Part shown: positions 31,119-38,944 of the stretch, one piece after another | How the letters are laid out: the number at the start of each line of letters is the position of its first letter | Numbering within the stretch: the first letter of the stretch is position 1 | NCBI RefSeq assembly: GCF_010728155.1 | Contig: NZ_AP022605.1 | Coordinates: forward strand, 3,472,001-3,536,000 | Source of the DNA: Mycolicibacterium doricum | GTDB taxonomy: Bacteria > Actinomycetota > Actinomycetes > Mycobacteriales > Mycobacteriaceae | Direction of reading: 5' to 3' | Length of the DNA: 64,000 nucleotides | Program-made: the position numbers and the translations under genes | Notes under the pieces: model-generated | What the model was told of the DNA's origin: nothing | Databases searched by the model: none | Seen by the model: the letters and a program-made list of their open reading frames with translations, nothing else

Positions 31119-32170
31119 CACCGCATATCACCGACGCCGGGTTCCTTGTGGGACTCGGCGTCGTGGGAACCGGCGTCGTGGGAACCGGCGTCGTAGGAAC
31201 CGGCGTCGCGCACCTGCCGCCCGCGGCTGCGGTACATCGCCGCATCGGCTTGGGCATACAGGGCGGCGACGCCAGCGTGGCGGCTGGATGCGGCGGCCGT
31301 GCCCACGCTCACTCCAGGGGTGCGGTGCCGGATGTCGCGGACGAAACCCGCGACCACGTCGGCATCCTCACCCGCGATGCAGGCACCGAACTCGTCGCCA
31401 CCCAGCCTCGCCAGCACCGCGCCACGGGGCGCAAGCCGCCTCCACTGCCGGGCGTACTCCGCGATGTGACGGTCCCCGGCAAGGTGGCCGTAGGTGTCGT
31501 TGAAAGCCTTCAGTCCGTCGATGTCGAGCGCGACGACCGAGACGGTCAGCGACGCCGACCGGCACCGCGCCATGAGGTCCGCTGTCCCGATCTCCCAGCC
31601 CGCCCGATTGAGCAGGCCGGTCAGCGGATCGGTGCATGCCGCGGTGAACATCGCGCGTATCAGCAGGCCGAAGGATTCGGCAGCTCCGATGATCGCCACG
31701 GTGATGATGAGGAAGGTGATGACGCCGACGTGCGGCGCCGGCGCGATCCCGACAGCGACCACGCATGCGGCGGTGAGAACACCGATCAGCAACCAGGCCT
31801 GGCGCGGGGGGTGAAATGCCCGCAGGTACATCGCCAGGAACATCGGGGCGATCAAGCAGACGTACTCGGCGGTCATGCTGACATGGAACGCCATCACGAT
31901 CGGGGTGGCCGCCATCGCGGCGAGCGTCGGTCCGATCAAGCGCCGCGGTCTGATCGCCAGAGAAGCCAGGGCCGCCAGTCCGAGCGCGATCGCGACGACC
32001 CCGCCGACCGGGTTCCCGTAGGTGATGTCGGTGCGGACCGGAAACAGCGTGAACACGACGCCGTACAGGAAGAGGAAGGTGGTGGCGCTGAGATAGATCC
32101 ACAGGAGACGGACGCGCTGTCCGCCCAGGGCGCCGCCGTCCGCGCCGGCGAGCGAGCTGAGGCGATACAT
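31097..32170 (-). CDS. Membrane-bound GGDEF diguanylate cyclase
   Basis: 357 residues: about six transmembrane helices in residues 20-175, then a GGDEF domain with DPLTGLLNR (181-189), DIDGLKAFND (216-225) and an intact GGDEF (257-261). No RxxD inhibitory site is seen upstream of GGDEF. The C-terminus is a short repeat (DAGSYDAGSHDAGSHDAESH) encoded by 15-bp units, and the last codons overlap the cutinase gene. Likely makes c-di-GMP in response to a membrane signal. Confidence 0.9.
   Translation of the reverse strand: MYRLSSLAGADGGALGGQRVRLLWIYLSATTFLFLYGVVFTLFPVRTDITYGNPVGGVVAIALGLAALASLAIRPRRLIGPTLAAMAATPIVMAFHVSMTAEYVCLIAPMFLAMYLRAFHPPRQAWLLIGVLTAACVVAVGIAPAPHVGVITFLIITVAIIGAAESFGLLIRAMFTAACTDPLTGLLNRAGWEIGTADLMARCRSASLTVSVVALDIDGLKAFNDTYGHLAGDRHIAEYARQWRRLAPRGAVLARLGGDEFGACIAGEDADVVAGFVRDIRHRTPGVSVGTAAASSRHAGVAALYAQADAAMYRSRGRQVRDAGSYDAGSHDAGSHDAESHKEPGVGDMRCYNRSTT
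31160..31206. repeat. Three 15-bp tandem repeats at the 3' end of the GGDEF gene
   Basis: On the plus strand GGAACCGGCGTCGT(G/A) repeats three times, giving DAGSH-type pentapeptides in the minus-strand protein. In frame, so copy number changes would alter only tail length. Confidence 0.7.
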
Positions 32171-32404
32171 GAGGCGAATTATCGGTCATGATGAGGCCAC
32201 CTGGCATGGCCCCGGAAAAGTGGGGGCGATATTACATTAGAAGGGCAACAGATTGGACAGCGGCGGGCCGGGTCATGGGTCCCAAGCTGCCAACTGAGCC
32301 CCGCGTTGTGGCGCTCACCAAGAGCCGCCCACACCGCCACTCCACCGGGCGCGTAGAAGGTGAGCCGCCGCCCGACCCGGTATAAACCCGGTATAAGGAC
32401 TGTG

Positions 32405-32477
32405 TGCGCCCGAAGGGATTCGAACCCCTAACCTTCTGATCCGTAGTCAGATGCTCTATCCGTTGAGCTACGGGCGC
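32405..32477 (-). tRNA. tRNA-Arg (anticodon ACG)
   Basis: GCGCCCG pairs with CGGGCGC, the anticodon loop CTACGGA gives ACG, and the T-loop GGTTCGAATCC is intact; 73 nt. A34 must be deaminated to inosine by TadA, which is encoded in this window. Confidence 0.97.
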
Positions 32478-32517
32478 TTGAGTTTCAGTTGTGTCGTGGC
32501 TGACGAGTCAGCCGCGG

Positions 32518-32606
32518 CGGAGGCGAGAGGATTTGAACCTCCGGTCCCCGGTAAGGGGGACAACTCATTAGCAGTGAGTCCCATTCGGCCGCTCTGGCAC
32601 GCCTCC
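32518..32606 (-). tRNA. tRNA-Ser (anticodon GCT)
   Basis: GGAGGCG pairs with CGCCTCC, the loop CTGCTAA gives anticodon GCT (reads AGC/AGU), a long variable arm is present; 89 nt. 41 bp from tRNA-Arg(ACG), probably one transcript. Confidence 0.97.
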
Positions 32607-32688
32607 TGACGTTACCGCCGGTCGCACAGCCTACACATCGGGCGCCCGTGGAAGCAAAGCGGTCGATCCACCACCCTATGCTGGTCAG

Positions 32689-33792
32689 GTGACCGTCCGC
32701 CTCCGCCCCGAGTTGGCCGACATCCCGGCATACACGCCGGGTAAGACGGTTCCGGGTGCCATCAAGATCGCCAGCAACGAGACGGTGCACGGCCCGCTGC
32801 CCAGTGTGCGGGCCGCGATCGAGAAGGCAACCGACCAGATCAACCGCTATCCCGACAACGGCTACCTGGAACTGCGTGAGCACCTCGCCAAGCACCTCGA
32901 CGGCGGATCGTTCACCCCCGAACAGATCTCCGTCAGCTGCGGTTCGGTCAGCCTGTGCCAGCAGCTGATCCAAATCACCTCGACGGTCGGTGACGAGGTC
33001 GTCTTCGCGTGGCGCAGCTTCGAGATCTACCCGCTGCAGGTGCGCACTGCCGGCGCGACGCCGGTACAGGTGCCGCTGCGCGCCCACACCCACGACCTCG
33101 ACGCGATGCTGGCCGCCATCAGTGACCGCACCCGGCTGGTCTTCGTCTGCAATCCGAACAACCCGACCAGCACCGTCGTCGAGCCGGAGGCTCTGGAGCG
33201 GTTCGTCGACGCCGTCCCGCCGGACGTCATGATCGTGCTGGACGAGGCCTACGTCGAGTACATCCGCGACGGCATGCTCCCCGACAGTTTCGGGCTGGTC
33301 CGGTCATATCCGAACGTCGTGGTGTTGCGGACCTTTTCGAAGGCCTACGGCTTGGCCGGCCTTCGCGTCGGCTACGCCGTCGCCGCCGCCGACATCGTCA
33401 CCGCGCTCGGCAAGGTCTACGTGCCGTTCTCGGCGACCAACGTGTCGCAGGCTGCCGCGGTGGCCTCGCTCGACGCCGCCGACGAACTGCTCGCCCGCAC
33501 CGACGAGGTCGTCGCCGAACGCGAACGCGTGACGAGCACCCTTCGCGAAGCCGGATTCGCCGTGCCGCGGTCACAGGCGAACTTCGTGTGGCTGCCACTG
33601 GCCGAGCGCACCCTTGACTTCGTCGAGAAGGCCGCGCAGAACCGGCTCGTGGTGCGGCCCTACGGTGAAGACGGTGTGCGCGTAACCGTCGCAGCACCGC
33701 ATGAGAACAACGCCTTCTTGGACTTCGCCTGCAAGTGGATTGGATTGACCACCTCGAGAAGGTCGACGACAACGCCGTCATGGACATCTTGA
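32689..33792 (+). CDS. hisC2: Aromatic/histidinol-phosphate aminotransferase (HisC2/Pat, Rv3772 type)
   Basis: Fold-type I PLP aminotransferase, 367 residues as read. SNETVHGP N-terminal segment, PLP contacts NPNNPTS and LDEAYVEY, and Schiff-base lysine in TFSKAYGLAGLRVGY. GTG start. The last about 18 residues (after CKWI) are an odd Thr/Ser/Arg run: a tandem TGGAT duplication at 33736-33745 shifts the frame, and removing one copy would extend the protein as KWIDHLEKVDDNAVMDILNG to a stop at 33821. The catalytic core is unaffected. Confidence 0.92.
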   Translation: MTVRLRPELADIPAYTPGKTVPGAIKIASNETVHGPLPSVRAAIEKATDQINRYPDNGYLELREHLAKHLDGGSFTPEQISVSCGSVSLCQQLIQITSTVGDEVVFAWRSFEIYPLQVRTAGATPVQVPLRAHTHDLDAMLAAISDRTRLVFVCNPNNPTSTVVEPEALERFVDAVPPDVMIVLDEAYVEYIRDGMLPDSFGLVRSYPNVVVLRTFSKAYGLAGLRVGYAVAAADIVTALGKVYVPFSATNVSQAAAVASLDAADELLARTDEVVAERERVTSTLREAGFAVPRSQANFVWLPLAERTLDFVEKAAQNRLVVRPYGEDGVRVTVAAPHENNAFLDFACKWIGLTTSRRSTTTPSWTS

Positions 33793-33817
33793 ACGGGAAG
33801 GGCACCCTCGACTTCAG

Positions 33818-34441
33818 TTAGGGGGCGGCCCTCCCTGCACTTCTACCTGAGCCGGTCTTAACCTCGGCGCGCCGGCCGGTGAACGCCAACAGCCGCTGCA
33901 GCGGCGGGGCGTCGTCGGGCACCTCGATCGGATCGTCGAAACCCGCCTGCTTCCGGCCCTGCGGCGTGAGTAACTTCTCCGTCATGCCGAACACGTACTC
34001 GCTCAACGAATCGGGCGCCGGCACGGTGCGCCCGATCGCCGTCGCGTAATCCCAGGCGTGCACCAGAAATTCGAGCGACAGGACGCCCACCAGGACGGTG
34101 GCCGGCATCGTGACGCCGCCGACGTCGACCGCACCGTCGATACCGCGACGGTGCCACACGTCGAGCGCGGACCGGGCGGCGAGGATTACCTGACGTTCGA
34201 CCGAATCCGACGGATCGCGCTCCGGCATCTCGGCACCCGCCGCACCACCCAGCACCGCGGTCGACCGCACCAGGTGCTCGGTCAACTCCGCCACGTCGAA
34301 CTCGCGGCACGGTGTCTGCTTGCCGAGGTCATCGGTCGCGATGAGGCGGATGACCTGATGCAGCACACCGAGACTGAGCTCGGCACTGCGCAGTTCGTCG
34401 GTCGGCGGTGAATCCGGGCCCTGCGGCAGGTCACTACGCAT
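33818..34441 (-). CDS. TIGR03086/mycothiol-dependent maleylpyruvate isomerase-like protein (Rv3773c type)
   Basis: 207 residues of the DinB-like four-helix family; residues TPCREFDVAELTEHLV and LEFLVHAWDYATAIG match the family's metal and helix blocks. ATG at 34441. Convergent with hisC2, and overlapping by 4 bp the shifted hisC2 tail. Function unknown; it could be a mycothiol-related transferase. Confidence 0.85.
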   Translation of the reverse strand: MRSDLPQGPDSPPTDELRSAELSLGVLHQVIRLIATDDLGKQTPCREFDVAELTEHLVRSTAVLGGAAGAEMPERDPSDSVERQVILAARSALDVWHRRGIDGAVDVGGVTMPATVLVGVLSLEFLVHAWDYATAIGRTVPAPDSLSEYVFGMTEKLLTPQGRKQAGFDDPIEVPDDAPPLQRLLAFTGRRAEVKTGSGRSAGRAAP

Positions 34442-34481
34442 GGCGTTCAGGTTACGTGGCCGGTGACCTATCGTGTCCCAG

Positions 34482-34799
34482 ATGGGCACGCACGCGAGGA
34501 CTCTGACCATTGCGGCGCTGCTGTGCGCGGGGTGGCTCGCCGGCTGCACCCAGACGGTGACCGGAACCGTCGCCCAGACCACCGAACCCGGTCCGCCGAT
34601 CCCCGACGCCACGATGATCACCTGCAAGGAGTACGGCGGGCTCACCGAAGACGCCCAGCTGGCGATCGTCGGCGAACTGGTCGCCGAGGGCAGTGACCGG
34701 CTGAGCGGCCAGCGCACCGCCGTCGCCAAGACTCTGGCCGACGCGATCTGCGAAGTGCTGCCCTCGGCCAAGCTGAGCGACATCCTCATCGGGCGCTAA
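34482..34799 (+). CDS. Small putative lipoprotein
   Basis: 105 residues from ATG 34482 (a GTG three codons earlier is also possible). Signal peptide with lipobox WLAGC, a Thr/Pro linker and a helical mature domain with one conserved-looking cysteine pair (MITCKEY and DAICEVLP). 10 bp upstream of echA21, probably cotranscribed. No family recognised. Confidence 0.8.
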   Translation: MGTHARTLTIAALLCAGWLAGCTQTVTGTVAQTTEPGPPIPDATMITCKEYGGLTEDAQLAIVGELVAEGSDRLSGQRTAVAKTLADAICEVLPSAKLSDILIGR

Positions 34800-34809
34800 C
34801 CTCAGCACC

Positions 34810-35625
34810 ATGGGCCATACATGGGAGTCGATGACCGTAGCCGTCGACGGCCACGTGGCGCAGGTGACGTTGATCGGTCCCGGTAAGGGCAACGCGATGG
34901 GTCCGGCGTTCTGGGCCGAGCTTCCAAAGGTGTTCACCTCGCTGGACGCGGACCCCGATGTGCGCGCGATCGTGCTCACCGGCTCGGGCCGCAACTTCAG
35001 CTACGGCCTCGACCTCGCCGCCATGGGCGCCGAACTGCCCGGGCTGGATGCCGGCGCCAAATCCCGCTCCGACTTCCACAAGCGGCTGCAGAAGATGCAG
35101 GGCGCGATCAGCGCTGTGGCCGACTGCCGCACCCCGACGATCGCGTCGGTGCACGGCTGGTGCATCGGCGGCGGCGTCGACCTGATCAGCGCGGTGGACA
35201 TTCGGTACGCGAGCGCCGACGCCAAGTTCTCGGTGCGCGAGGTGAAGCTGGCGATCGTCGCCGACGTGGGCTCGCTGGCGCGACTGCCGCTGATCCTGAC
35301 CGACGGCCACCTTCGCGAACTCGCGCTGACTGGTAAGGACGTCGACGCCGCGCGCGCCGAGAAGATCGGTTTGGTCAACGAGGTGCACGAGGATCCGGAG
35401 GCGTCGCTGGTGGCCGCGCACGCCACCGCGGAGCAGATCGCCGCGAACCCGCCACTGACCGTGCACGGCATCAAGGACGTCCTCGACCAGCAACGCGTCG
35501 CCCGGGTCTCGGAGAGTCTGCGCTACGTCGCGGCGTGGAACTCGGCGTTCCTGCCGTCGAAGGATCTCGGTGAGGCGGTGACCGCGATGTTCGAGAAGCG
35601 GCCGCCGAACTTCGCCGGCGAGTAA
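34810..35625 (+). CDS. echA21: Enoyl-CoA hydratase/isomerase family protein
   Basis: 271-residue crotonase-fold enzyme. Oxyanion-hole segments GSGRNFSYGLDLAAM and HGWCIGGGVDLI, with the acidic position in VREVKLAIVADVGSLARLP. Consistent with delta(3,5)-dienoyl-CoA isomerase-like members of beta-oxidation. It is the last core gene before the genomic island; position equals Rv3774. Confidence 0.92.
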   Translation: MGHTWESMTVAVDGHVAQVTLIGPGKGNAMGPAFWAELPKVFTSLDADPDVRAIVLTGSGRNFSYGLDLAAMGAELPGLDAGAKSRSDFHKRLQKMQGAISAVADCRTPTIASVHGWCIGGGVDLISAVDIRYASADAKFSVREVKLAIVADVGSLARLPLILTDGHLRELALTGKDVDAARAEKIGLVNEVHEDPEASLVAAHATAEQIAANPPLTVHGIKDVLDQQRVARVSESLRYVAAWNSAFLPSKDLGEAVTAMFEKRPPNFAGE

Positions 35626-35632
35626 ATCTCTG

Positions 35633-35695
35633 CAAGAGCGGTGGCGGAGGGATTTGAACCCCCGGACGGTGTTAGCCGTCTCTCGCTTTCAAGGC
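35633..35695 (-). repeat. Left attachment site: 3' fragment of tRNA-Ser(TGA)
   Basis: Carries the acceptor 3' strand, T arm, variable arm and the anticodon loop TTGAAA, but lacks the tRNA 5' half: similarity to the full gene stops after AAGGC. Compared with the right copy it has two changes in the variable arm (A/T for T/A) that compensate each other, keeping the stem paired. This marks the crossover within the anticodon stem-loop. Confidence 0.88.
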
Positions 35696-35719
35696 AGCGC
35701 GAACAGGCAGTATGAGACT

Positions 35720-35738
35720 GTAGCGGACTCTCCGCTAC
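35720..35738. other. Perfect 8-bp hairpin next to the left att site
   Basis: GTAGCGGA-CTC-TCCGCTAC. It has no T-run, so its role as terminator or protein site is open. Confidence 0.5.
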
Positions 35739-35790
35739 TTCACTGAGCTCTACCAACGAACATCACGCGGACACCGCTGCTGGTCGCTGA

Positions 35791-35810
35791 TGTGGCAAGT
35801 GTGTGGCAAG
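35791..35810. repeat. Paired TGTGGCAAG direct repeats, possible integrase arm sites (left)
   Basis: TGTGGCAAG at 35791-35799 and 35802-35810, 11 bp apart and about 95 bp inside the left att core. A matching pair exists inside the right end (51632-51650). Paired short direct repeats flanking a tRNA core are typical of tyrosine-integrase arm-type sites. Confidence 0.6.
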
Positions 35811-35946
35811 TTTCGCCCGACAACGGGCACCAGCCGCGGCCTCCTCTGCTCCACCGGACTACACCGTGGTAGCAGGAACGACACGCCGATGCACAGAGCT
35901 CGCGCCCCGTAGTGGTGATGTCTCGGAACTGGTGCATTCTGCGCCC

Positions 35947-36138
35947 ATGAGTGAAACACCGGAACAGCAGCCCCAGCTGCTGACCATTCGCGAGGCAGCT
36001 GAGGCGCTGCGTGTCAGCGAGGCGACGCTCTACGGGATGATGCGTCGCGGCGAGCTCGTGACGGTCAAGTTCGGTCGACGCACGTTGATCGAACGCCAGG
36101 AGATCTCTCGCGTCATCGCGGCGCACCGTGCCGCGTAA
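35947..36138 (+). CDS. Excisionase/MerR-type helix-turn-helix protein
   Basis: 63 residues. Winged-helix excisionase motif LLTIREAAEALRVSEATLYG followed by RRGELVTVKFGRRTLIERQEI, the usual Xis/AlpA layout. It lies about 250 bp inside the left att site, where recombination directionality factors usually sit, but without a neighbouring integrase. Its stop abuts the convergent gene's stop. Confidence 0.82.
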   Translation: MSETPEQQPQLLTIREAAEALRVSEATLYGMMRRGELVTVKFGRRTLIERQEISRVIAAHRAA

Positions 36139-36507
36139 CTACCGCAGGAGCGCCGACACCCGCTGCCGCGAGAGGCCCATCACCGCGGCGATCTCGGTGG
36201 TGCTGACGCCGGCGTCGCGCAGCCGTCGGGCGATCTCACGGGCGGTCCGACCGGCGCGCTCGACGGCATCCTCAGCCGCAGCGCGCTCAGCGGTGAGCCG
36301 GTCGACGGCTGCCAGCACGTCCAGCTCGGAGGCCGTGACGGTCAGGTCCAGGTCCACCGCGCTGGGGGCGATGTCGGCGGCAGCGGCGGCTAGCTGCACA
36401 GCTGCCGGCCGCACTTCCGCGTACGTCCTCACCACGGTTGCGGTGGCGTCCGGGGCCGTCAGCGCCCAGCCCCGCCCGCGAGGTTCCACCTCCACCCTGA
36501 CCCGCAC
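36139..36507 (-). CDS. HTH protein with HicB-like N-terminus
   Basis: 122 residues, GTG start. The N-terminal 35 residues (VEVEPRGRGWALTAPD, TYAEVRPAA) look like a HicB-type half-domain; a charged helix follows, and the C-terminus is a helix-turn-helix AREIARRLRDAGVSTTEIAA...LSRQRVSALL. Last gene of the island's leftward operon. Could be an antitoxin or operon regulator. Confidence 0.65.
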   Translation of the reverse strand: MRVRVEVEPRGRGWALTAPDATATVVRTYAEVRPAAVQLAAAAADIAPSAVDLDLTVTASELDVLAAVDRLTAERAAAEDAVERAGRTAREIARRLRDAGVSTTEIAAVMGLSRQRVSALLR

Positions 36508-36538
36508 CAGGCGACCGTACCCGCCGAGCGCGGTGAGA

Positions 36539-36802
36539 TCAGTGCGCGACGCGGTAGCCCAGCTCCGACAGGGCGGCGTCCGGGTCGATCACACCGGGTA
36601 CCTTGGCCAGCGCCTCGAAATCGGCGATCTCGCCGTCAGGGTCGGCAGGGAACAGGAACGTGTCAGCCTCAGCTGGCACGGCGACGACACCCTGCGCCGC
36701 CCCCCGCATGCTCGGTACTAGCTGGTAGTGGCGCTGGACGGTGCCGATCGGACTCGGGTAGCGGTGGAGTGGCAGCTCGGTGGCGGTACGCAGTGTCGTC
36801 AC
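36539..36802 (-). CDS. Conserved small mobile-element protein
   Basis: 87 residues from GTG 36802. Contains QHYQLVPSMRG-like and DTFLFPADPDGEIADFEAL segments of a type common in actinobacterial phages and integrated plasmids; function unknown. A possible -10 (TATAGC) sits just before the GTG, suggesting a leaderless start, and two operator-like repeats lie upstream. Confidence 0.6.
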   Translation of the reverse strand: MTTLRTATELPLHRYPSPIGTVQRHYQLVPSMRGAAQGVVAVPAEADTFLFPADPDGEIADFEALAKVPGVIDPDAALSELGYRVAH

Positions 36803-36810
36803 GACGGCAA

Positions 36811-36849
36811 CGCTATAGCCGTTGCGCCTTTTTCGCAATAGCCATTGCG
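36811..36849. promoter_or_regulatory. Two operator-like dyad repeats in the leftward operon
   Basis: CGCTATAGCCGTTGCG (36811-36826) and CGCAATAGCCATTGCG (36834-36849) differ at two positions and each is a near-palindrome; starts are 23 bp apart. They occupy the only real gap in the operon, ahead of the 36539-36802 gene. Confidence 0.6.
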
Positions 36850-36856
36850 GACCATG

Positions 36857-37144
36857 TCACCTCGTCCGCAGCACCAGTGCCTCGACCGGCCCGCCGAACA
36901 GCGTCAGCGGCGGTCGCACGTCGGCCGCCAGCTCGGGATGATCCGCGGTCAGCGCAGCTCGGCGCTCAGCGGCAACCGGGTCTGTCGCGTACGTGTCCAG
37001 CACCTCGACCTCTTCCAGAGCTGCCTGGAGGACTGGCGCCAGGCCGCCGTCAGCGTCAGGCACCAGGATGGGCGCCTCTCCTGGGATAGTCGCTAGGACC
37101 GCGCGAAGCCCGCCAGCGGTGAGGAATGAAGGTCTGGGCGTCAC
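36857..37144 (-). CDS. Small conserved island protein (paralogue of the 39254-39601 product)
   Basis: 95 residues, GTG start. The layout GGLRAVLATIPGEAPILVPDADGG ... PPLTLFGGPVEALVLRTR mirrors the gene at 39254-39601: a short helix, a 'proline-then-(V)LV' strand and a closing AL(V)LR strand. Such proteins are common in actinobacterial mobile elements; function unknown. Confidence 0.55.
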   Translation of the reverse strand: MTPRPSFLTAGGLRAVLATIPGEAPILVPDADGGLAPVLQAALEEVEVLDTYATDPVAAERRAALTADHPELAADVRPPLTLFGGPVEALVLRTR

Positions 37145-37176
37145 TCCCCCAGTGTCCCGGGCGGGTCCGACACCAT

Positions 37177-38098
37177 CTACAGGTACGCACCGTTGCCGCC
37201 GAGTTCGGCCCGGTACCGTCCCGATCCAACCTCCGCCAGCAGCGCATCGGTGCTCAACGGTGCACCATCCGCAGCGGCCAGGACGGCCCTCCGGACGATC
37301 TCGCGCAGATCACTGCCGCTGGTCCGCTCCGGCAGCGCGGCGGCCACGACGGCCGAATCGATCCCGTCCGCGCCGGAGATACCTGCCACGAGAGTGTCGA
37401 GGATCCGTGCAGCTGCGCCCCGATCGGGGTAGCCCACCTCGACGATCGAATCGAAGCGACCAGTGCGGATGCGGCCCGGTCGAGTGTCCCAGCATCGTTG
37501 GTTGAGGCCAGGGTCAGGATACGGGCGTCCGGTTGAATATCCATTGCCTGCAACAACTCTGAGAGTCCACCACCGTCGTGGCGTGCCCGGTCCCGCACCC
37601 ACAGATCCACATCCTCCAGCACCAGAAGCACCGGCCCGCCGAGACGCTGCGCCTCCTCCACCACCGCCGTCAGGAGATGCTCACCCGCGCGCGCCTCGAC
37701 ATAGATGACGGTGAACGCACCGACCACCTCCGCGGCAATGACCGCCGAGACAGCGGACTTGCCAGTGCCTGGCGGGCCGACCAGTAGCACCCCTCGGCGG
37801 CTACCGAGGCCGTGGGCGTTGAGCAGCTCGTACGATCACGCACCGCTACGAGGCCGAGTTCGATTTCGCGCCAGACCTCTTCGCTGACGACAACGGTGTG
37901 GCGAGTCAGGTTCCTGGGCAGGTCGATCACTGTGAGCACCAGATTGCGGTCATAGGTGGCGCGGAGCGAGTGACCTCGATACGGGTTCAGCTCTCTTGCG
38001 CGCGCCAGGAGTCGATCCAGGGCTGAGCGGGCATCCGCCCGGTGTTCCCTGGGCGCGAAAACGGTCAGCTGTGGAGGATGGACGTGCGCCTCACGCAC
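37177..38098 (-). pseudogene. AAA+ ATPase broken by two single-base frameshifts
   Basis: Three successive frames make one AAA protein of about 306 residues. Frame 1: N-terminal domain to LGLVAVRDR. Frame 2: LLVGPPGTGKSA (Walker A), VLLVLEDVDLWVRDR (Walker B), ILTLASTNDAGTLDRAA (sensor). Frame 3: IRTGRFDSIVEVGYPDR (arginine finger) and the lid with GSDLREIVRRAV. Each join is repaired by adding one base: in CGT-ACGAG near 37830 and in GCCGC-ATCCGC near 37475. GTG start overlaps the upstream gene by 8 bp. Could be real decay or assembly error. Confidence 0.82.
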
Positions 38099-38516
38099 CC
38101 GAATCCACCACCGCTGCGGTGTCGACCAGGGTGCCAGCGGGGAATGCGGCGCGGAGCACCGCCGGATGATGAAAATGGGTGTCCCCGACCTGTGTCTGTG
38201 TCCAGGCTGGAGGGTCGGAGTAAATGCCAGGCCCGATCTCGACCGCCTCAGCGTGGTCAGCGATTAGGTCGGCCAGCGCAAGCGCTGTCGTCAGAGACGT
38301 GACCGGCGACAGCATCTCTTCCTCCGTCACCGTCATACCCATATGCGGCACACCGAGGCATCGTGCCGTGAACCTCGACGCGTCCTCGGCTCCATCGTCA
38401 GGCCGTTCGGTCACCCCAACCAGCAGCTCTCCCGCGGCTCGAAGCGCACTCCGCTCGGAGGCCGGCAGCGCGCCCAGATGGGCCGCGAGGTCGGTGATGG
38501 GTCGGCGCTCCGTCAC
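38091..38516 (-). CDS. Hypothetical island protein
   Basis: 141 residues, GTG start overlapping the upstream gene by 4 nt (GTGA). Alpha-helical N-terminus (DLAAHLGALPASERSALRAAGELL) and a mixed C-terminus with DTHFHHPAVLRAAF. No family recognised. Coupled to its neighbours in the leftward operon. Confidence 0.6.
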   Translation of the reverse strand: MTERRPITDLAAHLGALPASERSALRAAGELLVGVTERPDDGAEDASRFTARCLGVPHMGMTVTEEEMLSPVTSLTTALALADLIADHAEAVEIGPGIYSDPPAWTQTQVGDTHFHHPAVLRAAFPAGTLVDTAAVVDSGA

Positions 38517-38944
38517 GAGTCACGCTCCACGGGCGACACTTTCGAATATCCCTTCTCGTCGGCGTGCCCGGCACACAGGGTTCGGTACCAGCGGCGACCG
38601 TTGGTATGCAGCGATCCCGGCTGGCCACACATCTCGCAGGTGGCGCCGCTGCGCTTCTCGGCCTCCTCGATCAGGACGGCGCAGCGGTCGCGCCCCTCGA
38701 CGGTGAGGTCGTCAGTTTCCTGCGTGTAGTACCGGAGACCGCCGACCTTTTCCTTGACCTGGCACAACACATAGGCCGGATCAATCTCGGCCAGCGCCGC
38801 GTCCAGCTCGATGATCAGCGGGTACCAGCCGGCCCCGACGTCGATCCGGCGGCCCCACCGCGGCGGGATCCGAGCCAGGATCCGGCGCAGCGCGTCGGCG
38901 TGCTCGCCGGCATCCTCTGGAACGCCGCCGTCGATTTCGGTCAC
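38513..38944 (-). CDS. Zinc-ribbon island protein
   Basis: 143 residues, GTG start, 4-nt overlaps at both ends. Segment RIDVGAGWYPLIIELDAALA and KEKVGGLRYYTQ followed by a four-ligand zinc ribbon, CEMCGQPG with CAGHADEKGY, a signature of small proteins in actinobacterial phages and plasmids. The neighbour 38941-39261 has a related ribbon. Function unknown. Confidence 0.7.
   Translation of the reverse strand: MTEIDGGVPEDAGEHADALRRILARIPPRWGRRIDVGAGWYPLIIELDAALAEIDPAYVLCQVKEKVGGLRYYTQETDDLTVEGRDRCAVLIEEAEKRSGATCEMCGQPGSLHTNGRRWYRTLCAGHADEKGYSKVSPVERDS

Noticed and set aside
32188..32385. 65-codon plus-strand frame between the GGDEF gene and tRNA-Arg
   Set aside because: No ribosome site, no family and atypical composition; treated as intergenic.
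35740..36126. Minus-strand frame near the left att site tested as an integrase remnant
   Set aside because: No R-H-R-Y or other recombinase motif; composition is that of a shadow frame of the excisionase-like gene.
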